DNA of 64,000 nucleotides from Mesostigma viride. Taxonomy: Eukaryota; Streptophyta; Mesostigmatophyceae; Mesostigmatales; Mesostigmataceae. The notes beneath the pieces are model-generated. The model worked only from the letters and a program-made list of their open reading frames with translations. It had not been told where the DNA came from and ran no database searches. Numbering within the stretch: position 1 is the first letter of the stretch; every line of letters starts with the position of its first letter. Positions 1-12,600 of this stretch are shown here, one piece after another. Position numbers and translations under genes: made by a program. The stretch is from contig RPFO01000130.1 of the NCBI GenBank assembly GCA_009746045.1, forward strand, positions 3,201,368 to 3,265,367, in the 5' to 3' direction.

Positions 1-21
1 ATGGTTGCCAGCAACACCAGG

Positions 22-125
22 CAATCCCTCCGCCCCACCCTCACGGCATGCGACCCACCCCCACCCTCACGGCATGCGACCCACCCCCACCCTCACGGCA
101 TGCGACCATAGCGTCCGACACAGTG
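22..125. repeat. 28-bp tandem repeat, about 3.5 copies
   Basis: A unit of about 28 bp containing CCTCACGGCATGCGACCCAC repeats just inside the left edge. It lies in the intron or 3' part of the DTW-domain gene that leaves the window here. No exon is visible in 1-190. Confidence 0.8.
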
Positions 126-197
126 CCCCTTCCTTCTCATCACCAACGCATGCGGCATGGTTGCTAGCATTGCAGAACACTTAGACCTGTCCTCACC

Positions 198-470
198 TTG
201 CGCCGCCATCACCAACAACGCTGCCCCGTGCCCTCACCGGACGCGGCGATTGCCAACCACCAGATTCCCATGCCCTCACCTGACGCGGCCACAACTAGTC
301 ACCAGACCCCCATGCCCTCACCGGACGCGGCCACAACTAGTCACCAGATTCCCATGCCCTCACCGGACGCGGCCACAACTAGTCACCAGACCCCCGTGCC
401 CTCACCGGACGCGGCCATTGCCAACCACCAGACCCCCATGCCCTCACCTGATGCGGCCATTGCGTCCATC
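198..470. repeat. 42-bp minisatellite copying an exon end and its splice donor
   Basis: About six units of 42 bp. On the minus strand each unit carries GCCGCGTCCG or GCCGCGTCAG followed by GTGAGGGCA, a copy of the end of the last visible DTW-gene exon (448-574) and its GT donor. The array therefore looks like repeated tandem duplication of an exon-intron junction. Read-through in the exon frame meets a TGA in the second unit. Confidence 0.85.
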
Positions 471-2804
471 ATCTCGCGCTCATGCTCCTGGACGCCGCAC
501 ACGCGCAGGTCTGCGCCGCTGCGGCCGAGCGCGAATGGAACCATCTTGCCCGTGTTGTTGATGCGGTGGTACTCCTGGTATATGAGGTGACAGGGGGAAG
601 GATAAGGGCGCGCGAGGTGCACGGGGGGAAGGATAAGACACTTCAAGGTGCAAGGCACAAGGATGGGGGGAGACAAAGGGAATGCAATGCCATGCATGAG
701 CATGCGTTTATTTCATCAGATAGATGCTGGCACACGGAACAACAAGACAATGGTACGACAAAGAGAAGGAGAGAGAAGAAAAAGGGAAGAAACGTAAACA
801 CAAATGGGAGGGGAGGGGAGGGAGGGGAGGGAGGGGAGGGGAGGGGAGGGAGGGGAGGGGAGGGGGGAGGGGGGGAGGGGAGGGAGGGGAGGGGAGGGAG
901 GGGAGGGGAGGGGAGGGAGGGGAGGGGAGGGGAGGGGAGGGGAGGGGAGGGGAGGGGAGGGGAGGGGAGGGGAGGGAGGGGAGGGAGGGGAGGGGAGGGG
1001 AGGGGAGGGGAGGGGAGGGAGGGGAGGGAGGGGAGGGGAGGGAGGGAGGGAGGGGAGGGAGGGGAGGGGAGGGGAGGGGGGGAGGGGAGGGAGGGAGGGG
1101 AGGGAGGGGAGGGGAGGGGGAGGGAGGGGAGGGGAGGGGAGGGGAGGGGAGGGGAGGGGAGGGGACGGAGGGGAAGAAAATGGAAGACGATGCCACTGGT
1201 CCCAAGTGTGGGGGACGGTACGGGGCACCAGGGGCGCGTCAAACCACGCCCCAGGGCCACCCCCAACCACGCCCCAGGGCCACCCGCACCCCATCCACCA
1301 CCCGGATGCCTCCTGGGTTCCTCTGTGGTGCCACCTCCCCTTCCCCCTACCACCGCTCCCCAGGCAGGGTAGCATCGCTATGGCGGATGTCAGGCAATGC
1401 GATCACAAGCGCAACATTGGCGGTGGTGATCACGTGCCGGCGACAGACCTTTGGGTGCAAGTAGAGCCAGATGCGCATCCCCTCCCACAGCTTGCAGGGT
1501 GCGGGCGCAAAGTCCTTGCACAGGCACAAGTCATGCGGCAGCCAGCACTGCAGGACAAGGAGAGAGGGGGAGGGGGATGATGACGATGGTGATGGGGTCG
1601 GTGACGGTGATGGGGGCGGTAATGATCATGAAGATGGTGGCGGGGGCGGTGATGATGATGGTGATGGTGATAGCCAGGGTAGAGGGATGACAGGCACTGC
1701 CTGATGTTAGCCATGTTAGTGATGATAGCCAGTTTTGTGATGTTAGGAATGTTAGCAATGTTAGTAATGTTAGCAATGTTGATGATCCCTCCTACTCAAA
1801 AAAGAAAGAAAACATCTCGGTCGACAATTCTGCTTTGTTGTTCAATCGGTAGTCTAGACCCAACCAAGACCCTCTTGGATTCAAGACAGCAGTGCCGGGT
1901 CGCAGTGTGGGGTGACAGAGGTCCTCATCGTGCAACCCTGTGTAATCCCACTGCTTACACAGCCAATGCCAAGTCACGCAGTCCAGAAGAAGTATACCGC
2001 TTAGGAAGGCTGCCATCACGATAACATGATAATCATACGCAATTTTGTTTGGCAAGTTTATGTCACTGGTATTGGCAGATACCCGACCACAGTGGCGACG
2101 GAAAGGGACGGCTATGCTCACACATATGCTACACAAAATGGACACGGCAACATGTGAACCCAAAGGCGCACGCTGCCAGTCGCTCCAACTGCATGCTGCG
2201 TTTACTGCCTGCCAACCCGGCTCACCGTCAGGCAATGCGTGTCCTTCGCGCCCAAGATGCGGCCCGCGAGTGTGCGCGCCGTGAACAGGCGGTACAGCTT
2301 CTCGTCGTCGACCTCGCCCTTCTGCTGCTGGAACCACGCGCGGGACGGCTCGCCCCCCAGCGTCTCCACGTCCATGATAGTCTGGATGCTGGGGGGAAGC
2401 GTGGCCCAGAAGTCCGCGTGGACCTCCCTGAACGAGTTTGAATGGGCACTCCACGCGCCCGCCTGCTCCGAAATCTGCCCCAAGTTGCTGGCTTTCTTCT
2501 TACGCCCCCTTCTAGACTTTTTCTTCTCCTCTTCACCTGCCATTTCGGTCGACGAGTTATAAGTTGAGAATAATGTTCTGTTCAAAGGAGCATTACCCTC
2601 TACCGTGCCTACTGGTAGGCTGCGCGAAAAATGCAGTCCTGGAAGCCTGTCAACAACCCTGTACTTTCTAACTGGAAATGCGAATCCCTTGTCGCTGAGC
2701 GAGGAGAAATGCCGGAAGAACCGGATGGTTCCCACGCTCGTGGAAGCCCTCCTACACAAGCAAGGCAGCGGGACACTGCAACGTTGAAGCAATGCTGTGT
2801 TCAT
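448..2804 (-). CDS. DTW-domain protein, probable tRNA-uridine aminocarboxypropyltransferase (partial)
   Basis: Three exons are visible: 2804-2226, 1547-1449 and 574-448; the 3' part lies beyond the left edge. Joining exons 1 and 2 in phase 0 creates [13 protein letters not shown], which fits the CxxCxxPxxxCxC zinc motif at the start of DTW domains. Exon 3 continues with [10 protein letters not shown], matching the family's (S/N)NTG element. The DTW motif itself is not in the window. Family members (bacterial TapT, human DTWD1/2) add the acp3 group to uridine in tRNA using S-adenosylmethionine. The frame is open upstream to ATG 2804 and that extension is Arg/Ser-rich ([10 protein letters not shown]), like an organellar presequence; ATG 2543 (MAGEEEKKK) is the alternative, cytosolic or nuclear start. 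The intron between exons 2 and 3 holds the G-rich array. Confidence 0.75.
805..1168. repeat. (GGGAG/GGGGA)n array in a DTW-gene intron
   Basis: Almost pure GGGAG/GGGGAGG for about 360 bp on the plus strand. The gene is on the minus strand, so the transcript reads as a C/U-rich polypyrimidine run. G-quadruplex and triplex potential is high. Long open frames across it are repeat artefacts. Confidence 0.95.
1574..1795. repeat. Degenerate GATGGTGATG and ATGTTAGYA repeats
   Basis: A GATG/GGTGATGG-rich stretch (1574-1675) is followed by short ATGTTAGCA-type repeats (1705-1780). Both lie in the intron between DTW exons 1 and 2. No coding signal. Confidence 0.7.
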
Positions 2805-3605
2805 TCAACCCGTTTGTCGGCGCCCCAAACCACGTTTGTGATTAAGAAGTTCCACCCCATAACTCTATCAGCGAGAACCTTTTAAATTATGTATTCAGCC
2901 GAGAAAGGGTACGTCTACGTACAACGGCGTGTTTGACACGCAATTCAAACCACGCCACACAATCCCGGGGATGGCCGACCCCATGCCGACTGTGACCGAA
3001 CAGCGGGGTAAATTTTAATTCCCTCTAATCCCGTTCCGCTGTCGGCACCAGCCTTCTAATTTTCAATCAGTTTCTTATGCTGCCATTTGGGGCCGCACCC
3101 GTAAGATTGCTTACCGTAAAATTGTACCGTTGACGTAAAATTGGCGGGCCCGACGTAGCTTGGCAGCCTTCCCGCCAAATTTGGGTGCAGTTGGCAGCCT
3201 AAGCCGGACAGACACTAGGTCAGCCGAAGATCAGTTGAAAAAATGACGAGCGGTGAAGAACTCTGGAAGACAGGAGCCAGATCTTTTACTCGGTTTTTGG
3301 TGGCGGTGGCAGATTTGCACAATAATCATTATTGGGCTAACAATAACGCCATGGCACTCTTGGTTTGGTTGCAAGCATTTCCCGGAGCCAGTGAGCCTCT
3401 GCTTTACTACGTGGAAATAGTCCAATAGCGAGACATCCACTTGTTGAATTTCTCAAATTTCAGAATTGTTCGCGACGGCTCCATTGTGCAGCTTTCATGT
3501 CATCCACACTTCTATCCGCGGGGGTTGCCCCTGCACGTGCATTCCACCCAAGGTCGCATTGTTTACTCAAGTCCGAGACTCAGTTAGTCTCCCACATTAC
3601 ATCGC
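2805..3605. promoter_or_regulatory. Head-to-head intergenic region (DTW gene / bestrophin gene)
   Basis: About 800 bp separates the two proposed starts, so it should contain both promoters and 5' UTRs. Short ORFs on both strands (for example 3243-3428) show no family motif. No TATA box could be assigned. Confidence 0.45.
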
Positions 3606-6600
3606 ATGGCGGGCAAACAGGCAGCCGAAGGCCGCCACGAATGGCCGTGCGCGGTAATTTGCGGCCTGGCTATCTCGGGGCACGCCTTGTACTGCCGTCG
3701 CCGAAAAGTCAATTGACCGTTCGTCACAAACACAAGGTATGCGTGAGAAGCGCATATATGGGTGCTACTTGTCAGGAGACCTACTGTGCTGGTGTGGTTT
3801 AGAGTCTGCTGATGTCGAGGAAATGGTTTACCGTGAAATGTAGGCGGTCTGACTTAATCGACTGCGGCGTTGCCCTTGTTGTCAACACAGGGCATCCAAG
3901 CGAGTTCGCAAATGACCGACGACGTCATAAGCTACTTCGGGAAGCACTCCGTGTTGCCTTGTTTGCCACGGGTCGGCTTGGCAACGGCCATCAGCGTCGG
4001 CGTGTGCACTCTTTGCGACGCCGGCATTTTCCGTACGTATCTGCAGTCGCCCTGCCAACAATACCGCCGTCATTTATCGGCCGCACCGGTGGTAGCTACC
4101 TCCTGCGAAGGACGTTAGCCGAGTAGCAAAAAGTCACTATCCAGGATGTCCCAGCTCACACTAGCCTTCTAGCCTTATGTCAGACACTTCCTCTACTGCT
4201 GGTGTACGCAGCCGACCCCTGATGAAGTTACCGACAAGGTTCTGCGCGGGTGCACCCCAACAACTCTCCACCCACAATGGCACGATATTTCCGAGGTCAA
4301 GAATGCACCTTAATATACTTATATTGTATATAACTATTTAGTATTAATATTATCTATGTTATACTACTATATATTTGCTTTTTGCTTTTTTAAAATTCAT
4401 TCGCGGCATTCGGTCTCCATGACGGCCCACTGTGCTGGCATGCTGGGGGGTGGCATTATCTGGCAGCGGCGACGCCTGGTGGTCCCTGGCTGCTTCCTTA
4501 CGCCTTGCATTCGTGCTGCGTGCGTTCAACTGTTGCTGCTTGTTCTGGCGTTGTCGGGTGGCGGGTGTGTGCTCACACCGCCAGCTGGCATCAACCAGTT
4601 GGGCCACACAGTACTCGGCACCCTCGTCTCCTTCCTACTCGTGTTCCGCTGCCAGCTGGCGTACAGGTGCGTGTGGGCCGCTGCCAGCCGGCATGCAAGT
4701 GCCCATTTCGGCAGCAGCGGTGGTTGCCACTTGTCATAGGAATGTGAAAGTTGCAGGTGCCAGCTTGCCTGCAGGTGCATGCATGTATTGTAATTAGCAC
4801 TTGTGGAAGTGACGTGGCGGTTCACTTCGCCTTCGTCGCTACATCTGCACGCCCATGACCACCACCGTGCCCGTGTCATCCCATGGACATGCGTGACGAG
4901 TGGGAGTATCGGTAGCATGCTGGTGGCAGGCGGCAGCAGTTGTACAGCACCGCGCATGCGACCCTGTGGCACAGGAAGGTTGCGTAGTACAGTAGTTACA
5001 GTACGAAGGTTGTGTAGTACAGCCGTTCCAGTACAAAGGTTGCGTTGTACAGTAGTTACAGTGGGGCAGGAGGCCTGCGCATGAGCCCAGCAGTAACGGT
5101 CGTCGCCGTGGTCAAGGGACAAGGGACAGCCCAGTGGGCGGCATGTCGAATATTTGTACGTCAGCGCTACTTAGAAAAGTGGCAATGTAGCCAGCGGCCA
5201 ACATGGTGGTGGCACGCCTGAGCACGGGTCCTCTCCGCCGCACACTCGGATCCCCTCTCTCCGCGTGCGGCCATGTGAGGGGGGCTCCGTGTGCGGTGCT
5301 GTCCCCTTCTGAGCTCGCCTGTTCAACGAGTCGGCTGAAGTAGTTAGCCGTGTGCGCCTGGGTGGTGCCCCCAAGTAAAGCCCCCAAGCGCGCCCCCACG
5401 CTGCGTTGGCCCACCCCTGGACTGATGTGGCCAAGCTGGCACCTCTTGTTTGTCGATTTTCCCACCAGCATGCGAATAGTATGCATGACGCACCTGGTGC
5501 TGCGCGGCCACCACCCATATGCTACCCCTCGCCACCACCTGCCCCCTCGCTGCCACCTGTCCCCTCACCGCCACCTGTCCCCTCACACCGCAGCCGTTAC
5601 TGGGAGGGCGGCACGCAGCTGGTGGAAGCCATCAACTGCATCAACAACATCAGCATAAGGGTGGGTTGGCAGGGTGGTGCCTGCATCAACAACATTTGCC
5701 ATGCAAGGTTGCGGGGCGCTTGGCGCGTGGCTGATCGGCACTTGACGTGTCTGTCCCTTGCCAAGATGGTTTGGTTACGGTTTGTGTCATGTGTGGTTTG
5801 TGCCATGTGTGGTTTGTGCCGTGGGTGGTTTGTGTCATGCGTGGTTTGTGCCGTGGGTGGTTTGTGTCATGTGTGGTTTTTGCCGTGGGTGGTTTGTGTC
5901 ATGGGTGGTTTGTGTCATGCGTGGTTTGTGTCATGGGTGGTTTGTGTCATGTGTGGTTTGTGTCATGTGTGGTTTGTGTCATGGGTGGTGTGTGCCGTGG
6001 GTGGTTTGTGTCGTGTGTGGTTTGTGTCATGGGTGGTTTGTGCCGTGGGTGGTTTGTGTCGTGGGTGGTTTGTGTCGTTGGGCGCTGTCGTCAGATACTT
6101 GTATAGTTATTCGTCGGATGCTTGTATAGTTATTCGTCGGATACTTGTATAGTTATTCGTCGGATACTTGTATAGTTATTCGTCGGATACTTGCAATGTA
6201 TTCGTCGGATACTTGTATAGTTATTCGTCAGATACTTGTATAGGTATTCGTCGGATATTTGTATAGTTATTCGTCGGATACTAGTATAGATTAATCGGAT
6301 ACTTGTATAGTTATTCGTCGGATACTTTCTATTCGAACGTGGGGGCTTCCTTTCACGGCGGCAGTGGGGAATGGAATGGCGGGGAAGGACCCAGATTAAA
6401 AGTGAAGGGGCCAAGGGCGCAGGAGACAAACTGCAAGGGGAAAGGAGGTGTAGGGGGGATGGGGTGCATGGGTACATGATTGGTCGGTGGGCCTTTGTCA
6501 CTCACCTTGTGCCTTGGTCGCTCACCTCTTGGTCGCTGACCTCTTCTAGGCACCAGATGCCTTTGGCCGCCCACCCCGGGACACTCGGCCACCTTCTCCC

Positions 6601-9600
6601 GGACGGCAGGTATCTCCCTTCCGCGCCCTGCCCTGCTTCCCCTCTCCTACGAGGTGCACACGGTGGTGCATCCGCCATGCCTTCATCGTGTACCTCACGA
6701 CCCCACCTCTTTACATTCCTTTCCCTCTAAACCCAGGTGCACACGGTGGTCCAGCGCGGAGATGAGGGGCGGCAGCAGCGGCGCGAGCTGGCGCGCACGC
6801 TGCGGCTCTACTTCAGCGTGGTGGTGGAGAGCCTACGAGTCGGGTGGGTGGTCACTGTACAGGGGGCAGGGTGGTAACTGGACGGGGTGGGTGGGTGCCT
6901 GGGTGGTCACTGCACGGTGGTGATGCAGAGCCTGCAAGTGGGGTGGGTAGTCAGATGACAGCTGTCTCGGTGTGCTTGATCCATTACAGGTGGGTGGTCT
7001 GGCTAGGGCTCATGCGGCATCATGCTCCACCACCAACGCCCATCAGGGCATCAATATTGGTTGATTTTCGTGTACTTGATAGATTTTTTGTGAGGATAAA
7101 AATAATCATATCTCAAAACATGTCTTGTTCGTTACTGGCAAGTGACAGCAGCAGCATTGTTTACCCCACCAGGTGGGATACTGGATAGAAGCTTGCGGTT
7201 ACTGCATAGATCGGGTGCAGTTAGGTTGATATTGTGCGGAAACCTTTTGCCACTCGGCTTCTAAGGTTCCGTACAATATTGCCAGCGATAACCGCTCGCT
7301 GGTCTCCAAACTTTACTGCGCAATGCTACAGGCTTGTGCTCCGGCTGTCCGCTGGCAGGACAGCTTGGTGGGGTTTCGTTACCAGCGAGTGGCTATCGCT
7401 TGTAATACTGTGCGGAACCTTAGAAGCCGAGTGGCAAAAGGTTTCCGCAAAACATATCCTAACTATGGTGGCTTGTGTACAATGTGCTGGTGCTTACCCT
7501 GCAATGTGCTGGTGCTTACCCTGGTCATGTGACCGCAGGACGTACGACCTGGGCCGCCAGCAGATCTTGGCGGATGTGGTCTACGCGGACGCGACGCCCG
7601 AGGAGCAGGTACCAGGGCAGGACAGGAGGGGTGGGGGAGCAGCCGGTGCAAGGGTGCGAGGGGAGGGGTGGGGCCGCAGCCGGTGCAAGGGCAGGAGAGG
7701 AGGGGTGGGGCCGCAGCCGGTGCAAGGTATGGCAGCAGGGGTCCCAGCTGTGCTCCGAATGCCTGTCACTCTCCCATTCACCATTCACCATTCACCATTC
7801 ACCATTCACCATTCACCATTCACCATTCACCATTCACCATTCACCATTCACCATTCACCATTCACCATTCACCATTCACCATTCACCATTCACCATTCAC
7901 CATTCACCATTCACCATTCACCATTCACCATTCACCATTCACCATTCACCATTCACCATTCACCATTCACCATTCATCGTCCTCGCAGCCTGTCCCCTGC
8001 CTCACTTGCCCGCAGCGCATCCAGTCCTCCTGCCACCCCTTGCCCGTTTGTTGCTGATATATATCGATACATGGACTGCCTCTCGTTGCGGGCCCGCAGC
8101 GCATCCTGTCCTCTTACCCCCGAGCGGAGCTGATTGCTGGCTGCTGGCTGTCGGAGCGCATTCTCGAAGTGGAGATGAAGCCCTGCTATAAAAACGCGCC
8201 CGCGCCACAGATGGCGTACGTCCAGGCTTGAGGCTGAAGCTGCGTCAGGACTTGAAAACTAAAGTTGCTTTGCTTCATCTCCCTGTCCCTATGGATACAT
8301 GTAGTGTAACGGTTAGGTAGTATTATTAGGGGTGGCCTGTGCCAGGCGCAATGAAATGCAACGCTGAGGTCCAGCCAGTGCCAGCGGCACGTTCAGGCTC
8401 CTCCCAGCACCACATTGCGCCAGATTGTGTAAATTTTAAAGTACATCATTGCGCCAGGTGGCATGAGCGAACAGCTCACGTATGGACCACGCATGCTGTG
8501 TTGGCGGGAAATGCTTGCTGCATTCATATGGTCCACCGCACGCGCTCGGCCGACGTTGGCTGGCGGCGGATGTCGGCTGGCGGCCCACCATACCTCTACG
8601 GGCTCCAGGGTGTCGGGATCCATCGCATGGCGTGATTTTGCCATGTGGCGATGATGTCCCTTGCCATCTTGCCATGTGGCGATGATGTCCCTTGCCATCG
8701 CCGCATGGCCGTCTGGCGGAACGACATCCCGCATGCCTTGGAAGCTGCAAGGGTGCCGTGCTGACACCGGGAGTAAAATAGGTGGAGCTGGTGTCTTTCG
8801 AGGAGCTGGCGCCTCTCGAGGAGCTAGCATCGCTCGATAATGCTCCCCTCCGTAACATTCCAGTCTGCTGGGCCAGACGAGTAGTTTGCTAGCGGTGGAC
8901 CGTGTTGCCCCGACTGCTTGCCTCCCTGTGGGCGCCAGATGAGGTATCTCCGCTGCACCGCTGCAGCAACGCTTCCCTCCACCCACCGTCCACCGGGCCG
9001 GAAGCATACGCACGAATGCTGTCACGCAGCACCCTTGCATTTTTTTCAGACTTAATATATTTTTAGATTTCTAAATTTTTTTCAGGCTTGTGTATTTTGC
9101 ATACTTTATAATAAACTGGTTCATTTATGGATGCATTCATTCTTACAAATGCATTCATTCTTATAGATGCATTCATATAATAGGATAAATGTTGTAGTTT
9201 GCCCTACTGAGGTAATCTTATGTGGTGCCTCCCCCCCCTGCTGGGTTTCCTGGCCCATCCCCGGGCCATACCCCATTCCTCGGCCCCCATTCACTCGGCT
9301 CCCCATGTGTCCCTGTGGGTGGTTGCAGCATGCTGCAGGGTCAGCTGCTGGCCGAAGTGTCCAAGCTAGCGGGCCATGTGCAAGGTGAGCGCTGCACGCC
9401 AGCATCATTTAGAGCACGCCCACAGACTGTTCCGCTACGGTGAGCACGCCAGCACCGTTTTGCTAAGGAGAGCACGCACACACGGCATGCCACGTGCGAG
9501 GTCCGGCGGCAGAGGCATCATCGCTTGAGGGTACGCAAAGCCCTGCACCGGCCAAGCTGGGCCGCGCGTACCCTGGCTAGCTGGCTTTGCGCTAGGATGC

Positions 9601-12600
9601 ACGGCGTGCTTGTGCTCTGCCTGCGCAGTATGTAACTGTCCCCTGGATAGCTTGATGGTGTCTTCTCTGGTGGTGGTGGTGGTGGTGGTGGTGGTGGTGG
9701 TGGTGGTGGTGGTGGTGGTGGTGGTGGTGGTGGTGGTGGTCAGGAGACCTCTACGATCATGCGGGTTGTGGGTAGTGGACAGGTTCATGTGATGGGAAGG
9801 CCCACAGGGGGTGGGGGCATGCAGCGCCCACACCTCACGCCTCGATGCCTCATGCCCGCTCTGTAGCGAGTACGATGAGGGTGTGCCCGCGCGGCGTCTA
9901 CTGCAGCTGTCAATAGACATCTGCGCGTGAACGCCTGACCGGCGCGGTTATGAGGAGATCGGCAACCCAACGGAGGGGAAGGGGCAAGGCATGGGCATGT
10001 TGGAATTGATGCGCAGGACCCCAGAAGCGGTTCAATTGGGTGGCTTAAACTACTGGCTCAAAAAGTACCGGCTCAAACGTTCCGATCAGCGTGGCACCCC
10101 TTTCCTGCTGGTAATGTCTCCAACACATGCTATCGGCGCTGCCTGGACGCTGCGTTTCGTGATCAGCCCCTCTACTCTTGCCTTGGCTTGCACCGACTTT
10201 GCATGTGCATCGCACCATGCCTGCCCTGCCCTGCCCTGGCCTGCCCTGCCCTGCCCTGCCCTGCCCTGCCCTGCCCTGCCCTGCCCTGCCCTGCCCTGCC
10301 CTGCCCTGCCCTGCCCTGCCCTGCCCTGCCCTGCCCTGCCCTGCCCTGCCCGGGGTGCTCGCGCCTTTCCACCCATCCACGCCATCCTCTGCTTCTGCCC
10401 ATACCCCCGCTGGTGCTGGTGCACGCCTTCACCAGGCCCCACGCTGCTTCCCCTCGACGCACCTTCTGCCCATACCCCCGCTGGTGCTGCTGCATGCCTT
10501 CACCAGGCCCCACGCTGCTTCCCTTCGACGCACCTTCTGCCCATACCCCCGCTGGTGCTGGTGCCATCCTCTGCTTCTGCCCATACCCCCGCTGGTGCTG
10601 GTGCATGCCTTCACCAGGCCCCACGCTGCTTCCCTTCGACGCACCTTCTGCCCATACCCCCGCTGGTGCTGGTGCCATCCTCTGCTTCTGCCCATACCCC
10701 CCGCTGGTGCTGGTGCATGCCTTCACCAGGCCCCACGCTGCTTCCCTTCGACGAACCTTCTGCCCATACCCCCGCTGGTGCTGGTGCATGCCTTCACCAG
10801 GCCCCACGCTGCTTCCCTTCGACAAACCTTCTGCCCATACCCCCGCTGGTGCTGGTGCCATCCTCTGCTTCTGCCCATACCCCCGCTGGTGCTGGTGCAT
10901 GCCTTCACCAGGCCCCACGCTGCTTCCCTTCGACGCACCTTCTGCCCATACCCCCGCTGGTGCTGGTGCCATCCTCTGCTTCTGCCCATACCCCCGCTGG
11001 TGCTGGTGCATGCCTTCACCAGGCCCCACCCTGCTTCCCTTCGACGATCCTTCTGCCCATACCCCCGCTGGTGCTGGTGCCATCCTCTGCTTCTGCCCAT
11101 ACCCCCGCTGGTGCTGGTGCACGCCTTCACCAGGCCCCACGCGGCTTCCCTTCGACGCACCTTCTGCCTGGATGAGCGGTGCCCCGATGTGCGCTGCCTT
11201 CCTGCGTGCGCCGCCTGCCCCTTGCCCCTGCCTGTCTGTGCATCCAACGGTACAACCCCCCCCTCTGCATGCCCCCTGTTTGTCAACTGTACATGGACGC
11301 GCCCCTCCCCCACCGCAGCCTGCTTCCGCATCTCGTCGACCCCCTTCCCCCGTTCGTACGCGAACATGGCCAACCTGCTCATCCAGCTGCTCGTCTTCAC
11401 CTTCCCGGCCGCACTTGTGCCCCTCATGGGATGGTATACGGTGCCGGTGCGTGCGTGGTCACTGTAGCGGTCACTGTGGCATCACTGGTAACCACCACTG
11501 GAGCCACCACCCTGGTTGCTGTATTCCTGAATTCATTACCTGCTGATCGAGCTAGCACCTTGAGTGAGAAGACCTAGTCGGACCTTTCCACAAGTTGCGG
11601 CCAGGCGCGGTCACTTCTTGCATGCCCCGGATGATTTTCTCATTGTTGTCATGGCTGCTGTTTGCTGTCACTGTTGTCATGGCTGCTGTTTGCTGGCATA
11701 GGCAACAGGAACCTGTTTGGGTACTATTATGTGGATCGCAGGCCGTCATGGCCCTGTTATCTGACTGTAGGTTTCTGATTCGAGATGGCGGCTTTAGGGA
11801 GAATAAAAAGGCATATGACACTGGTTCTCGGGGGAAGCATTGCCCCCCCCACACCGTTCTTATATCAGCATTTCTTTTCTATGTCCGCGGTAACACGTCG
11901 GGGGAGCAGGTGCGGCCTTTTGTTCTTGTAACCTGACCTCCACCCCCCCTTGCTGGTTCATGTCAGTTCTTCCTCACGCTGCACGTGTATTTATATCTTG
12001 CGCGTGTCTATCTTTACCTTGCATATGTTTATCTTTTGTTTTTGCACGTATGTATCTCCACATCGCAGCTGGAGGTCCTGCTCGCGGTGGCATACTTCGG
12101 GCTGGTGGACATCGCCAAAAAGTTGGAGGACCCGTTTGGGATGGGTGAGTAATCAAACCTTGGAACCTTAAACCCACAGCCCTATATCCTAAATGCGCCC
12201 TAGTTGGAGGACCTGTTTGGGATGGGTGAGCAGCTGAACGCCAAACCTCAAGCTTATAAAACCCTAAACCCCACTACACACACCCTAGGTGGGGTATCCG
12301 CTCGGGAATGGCTGGCAAACGGTGTCCCATGACATGGATGCTGCCGTCCGTCACGCACCATTTCAATGTTACTCACTGCTACTTTTGTTACTAGCTCTCC
12401 ACGGATGGAATTGCTACCAGCATTTCACTGATAGGGTTTCGTGCACATCGTAGTCCGAAAAACGAACAGCGGCCGTGAGGATTGGCGTTGTTATCCGAAG
12501 GATAACCCATGTCACTTGGTAGTGTTGAATGCAAGGGTCAGGCGCCCAGAAGGTGCCAGGCAGGGGTGCCCGACGCTGCTGTCATGTCGCGGAGCACCAT

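Noticed and set aside
198-470. CRISPR-like regular repeat
   Set aside because: Units are contiguous without unique spacers, and the context is a eukaryotic intron.
5406-6152. Cys/Val/Trp-rich membrane-like ORFs
   Set aside because: A 15-bp repeat translated in three frames.
9869-9926. Possible bestrophin exon (EYDEGVPARRLLQLSID)
   Set aside because: The phase does not fit between exons 8 and 9, while a direct 8-9 join does.
10178-11546. ORFs of 322-452 aa in bestrophin intron 8
   Set aside because: Translated pentamer and composite minisatellite; only exon 9 (11319-11446) is coding.
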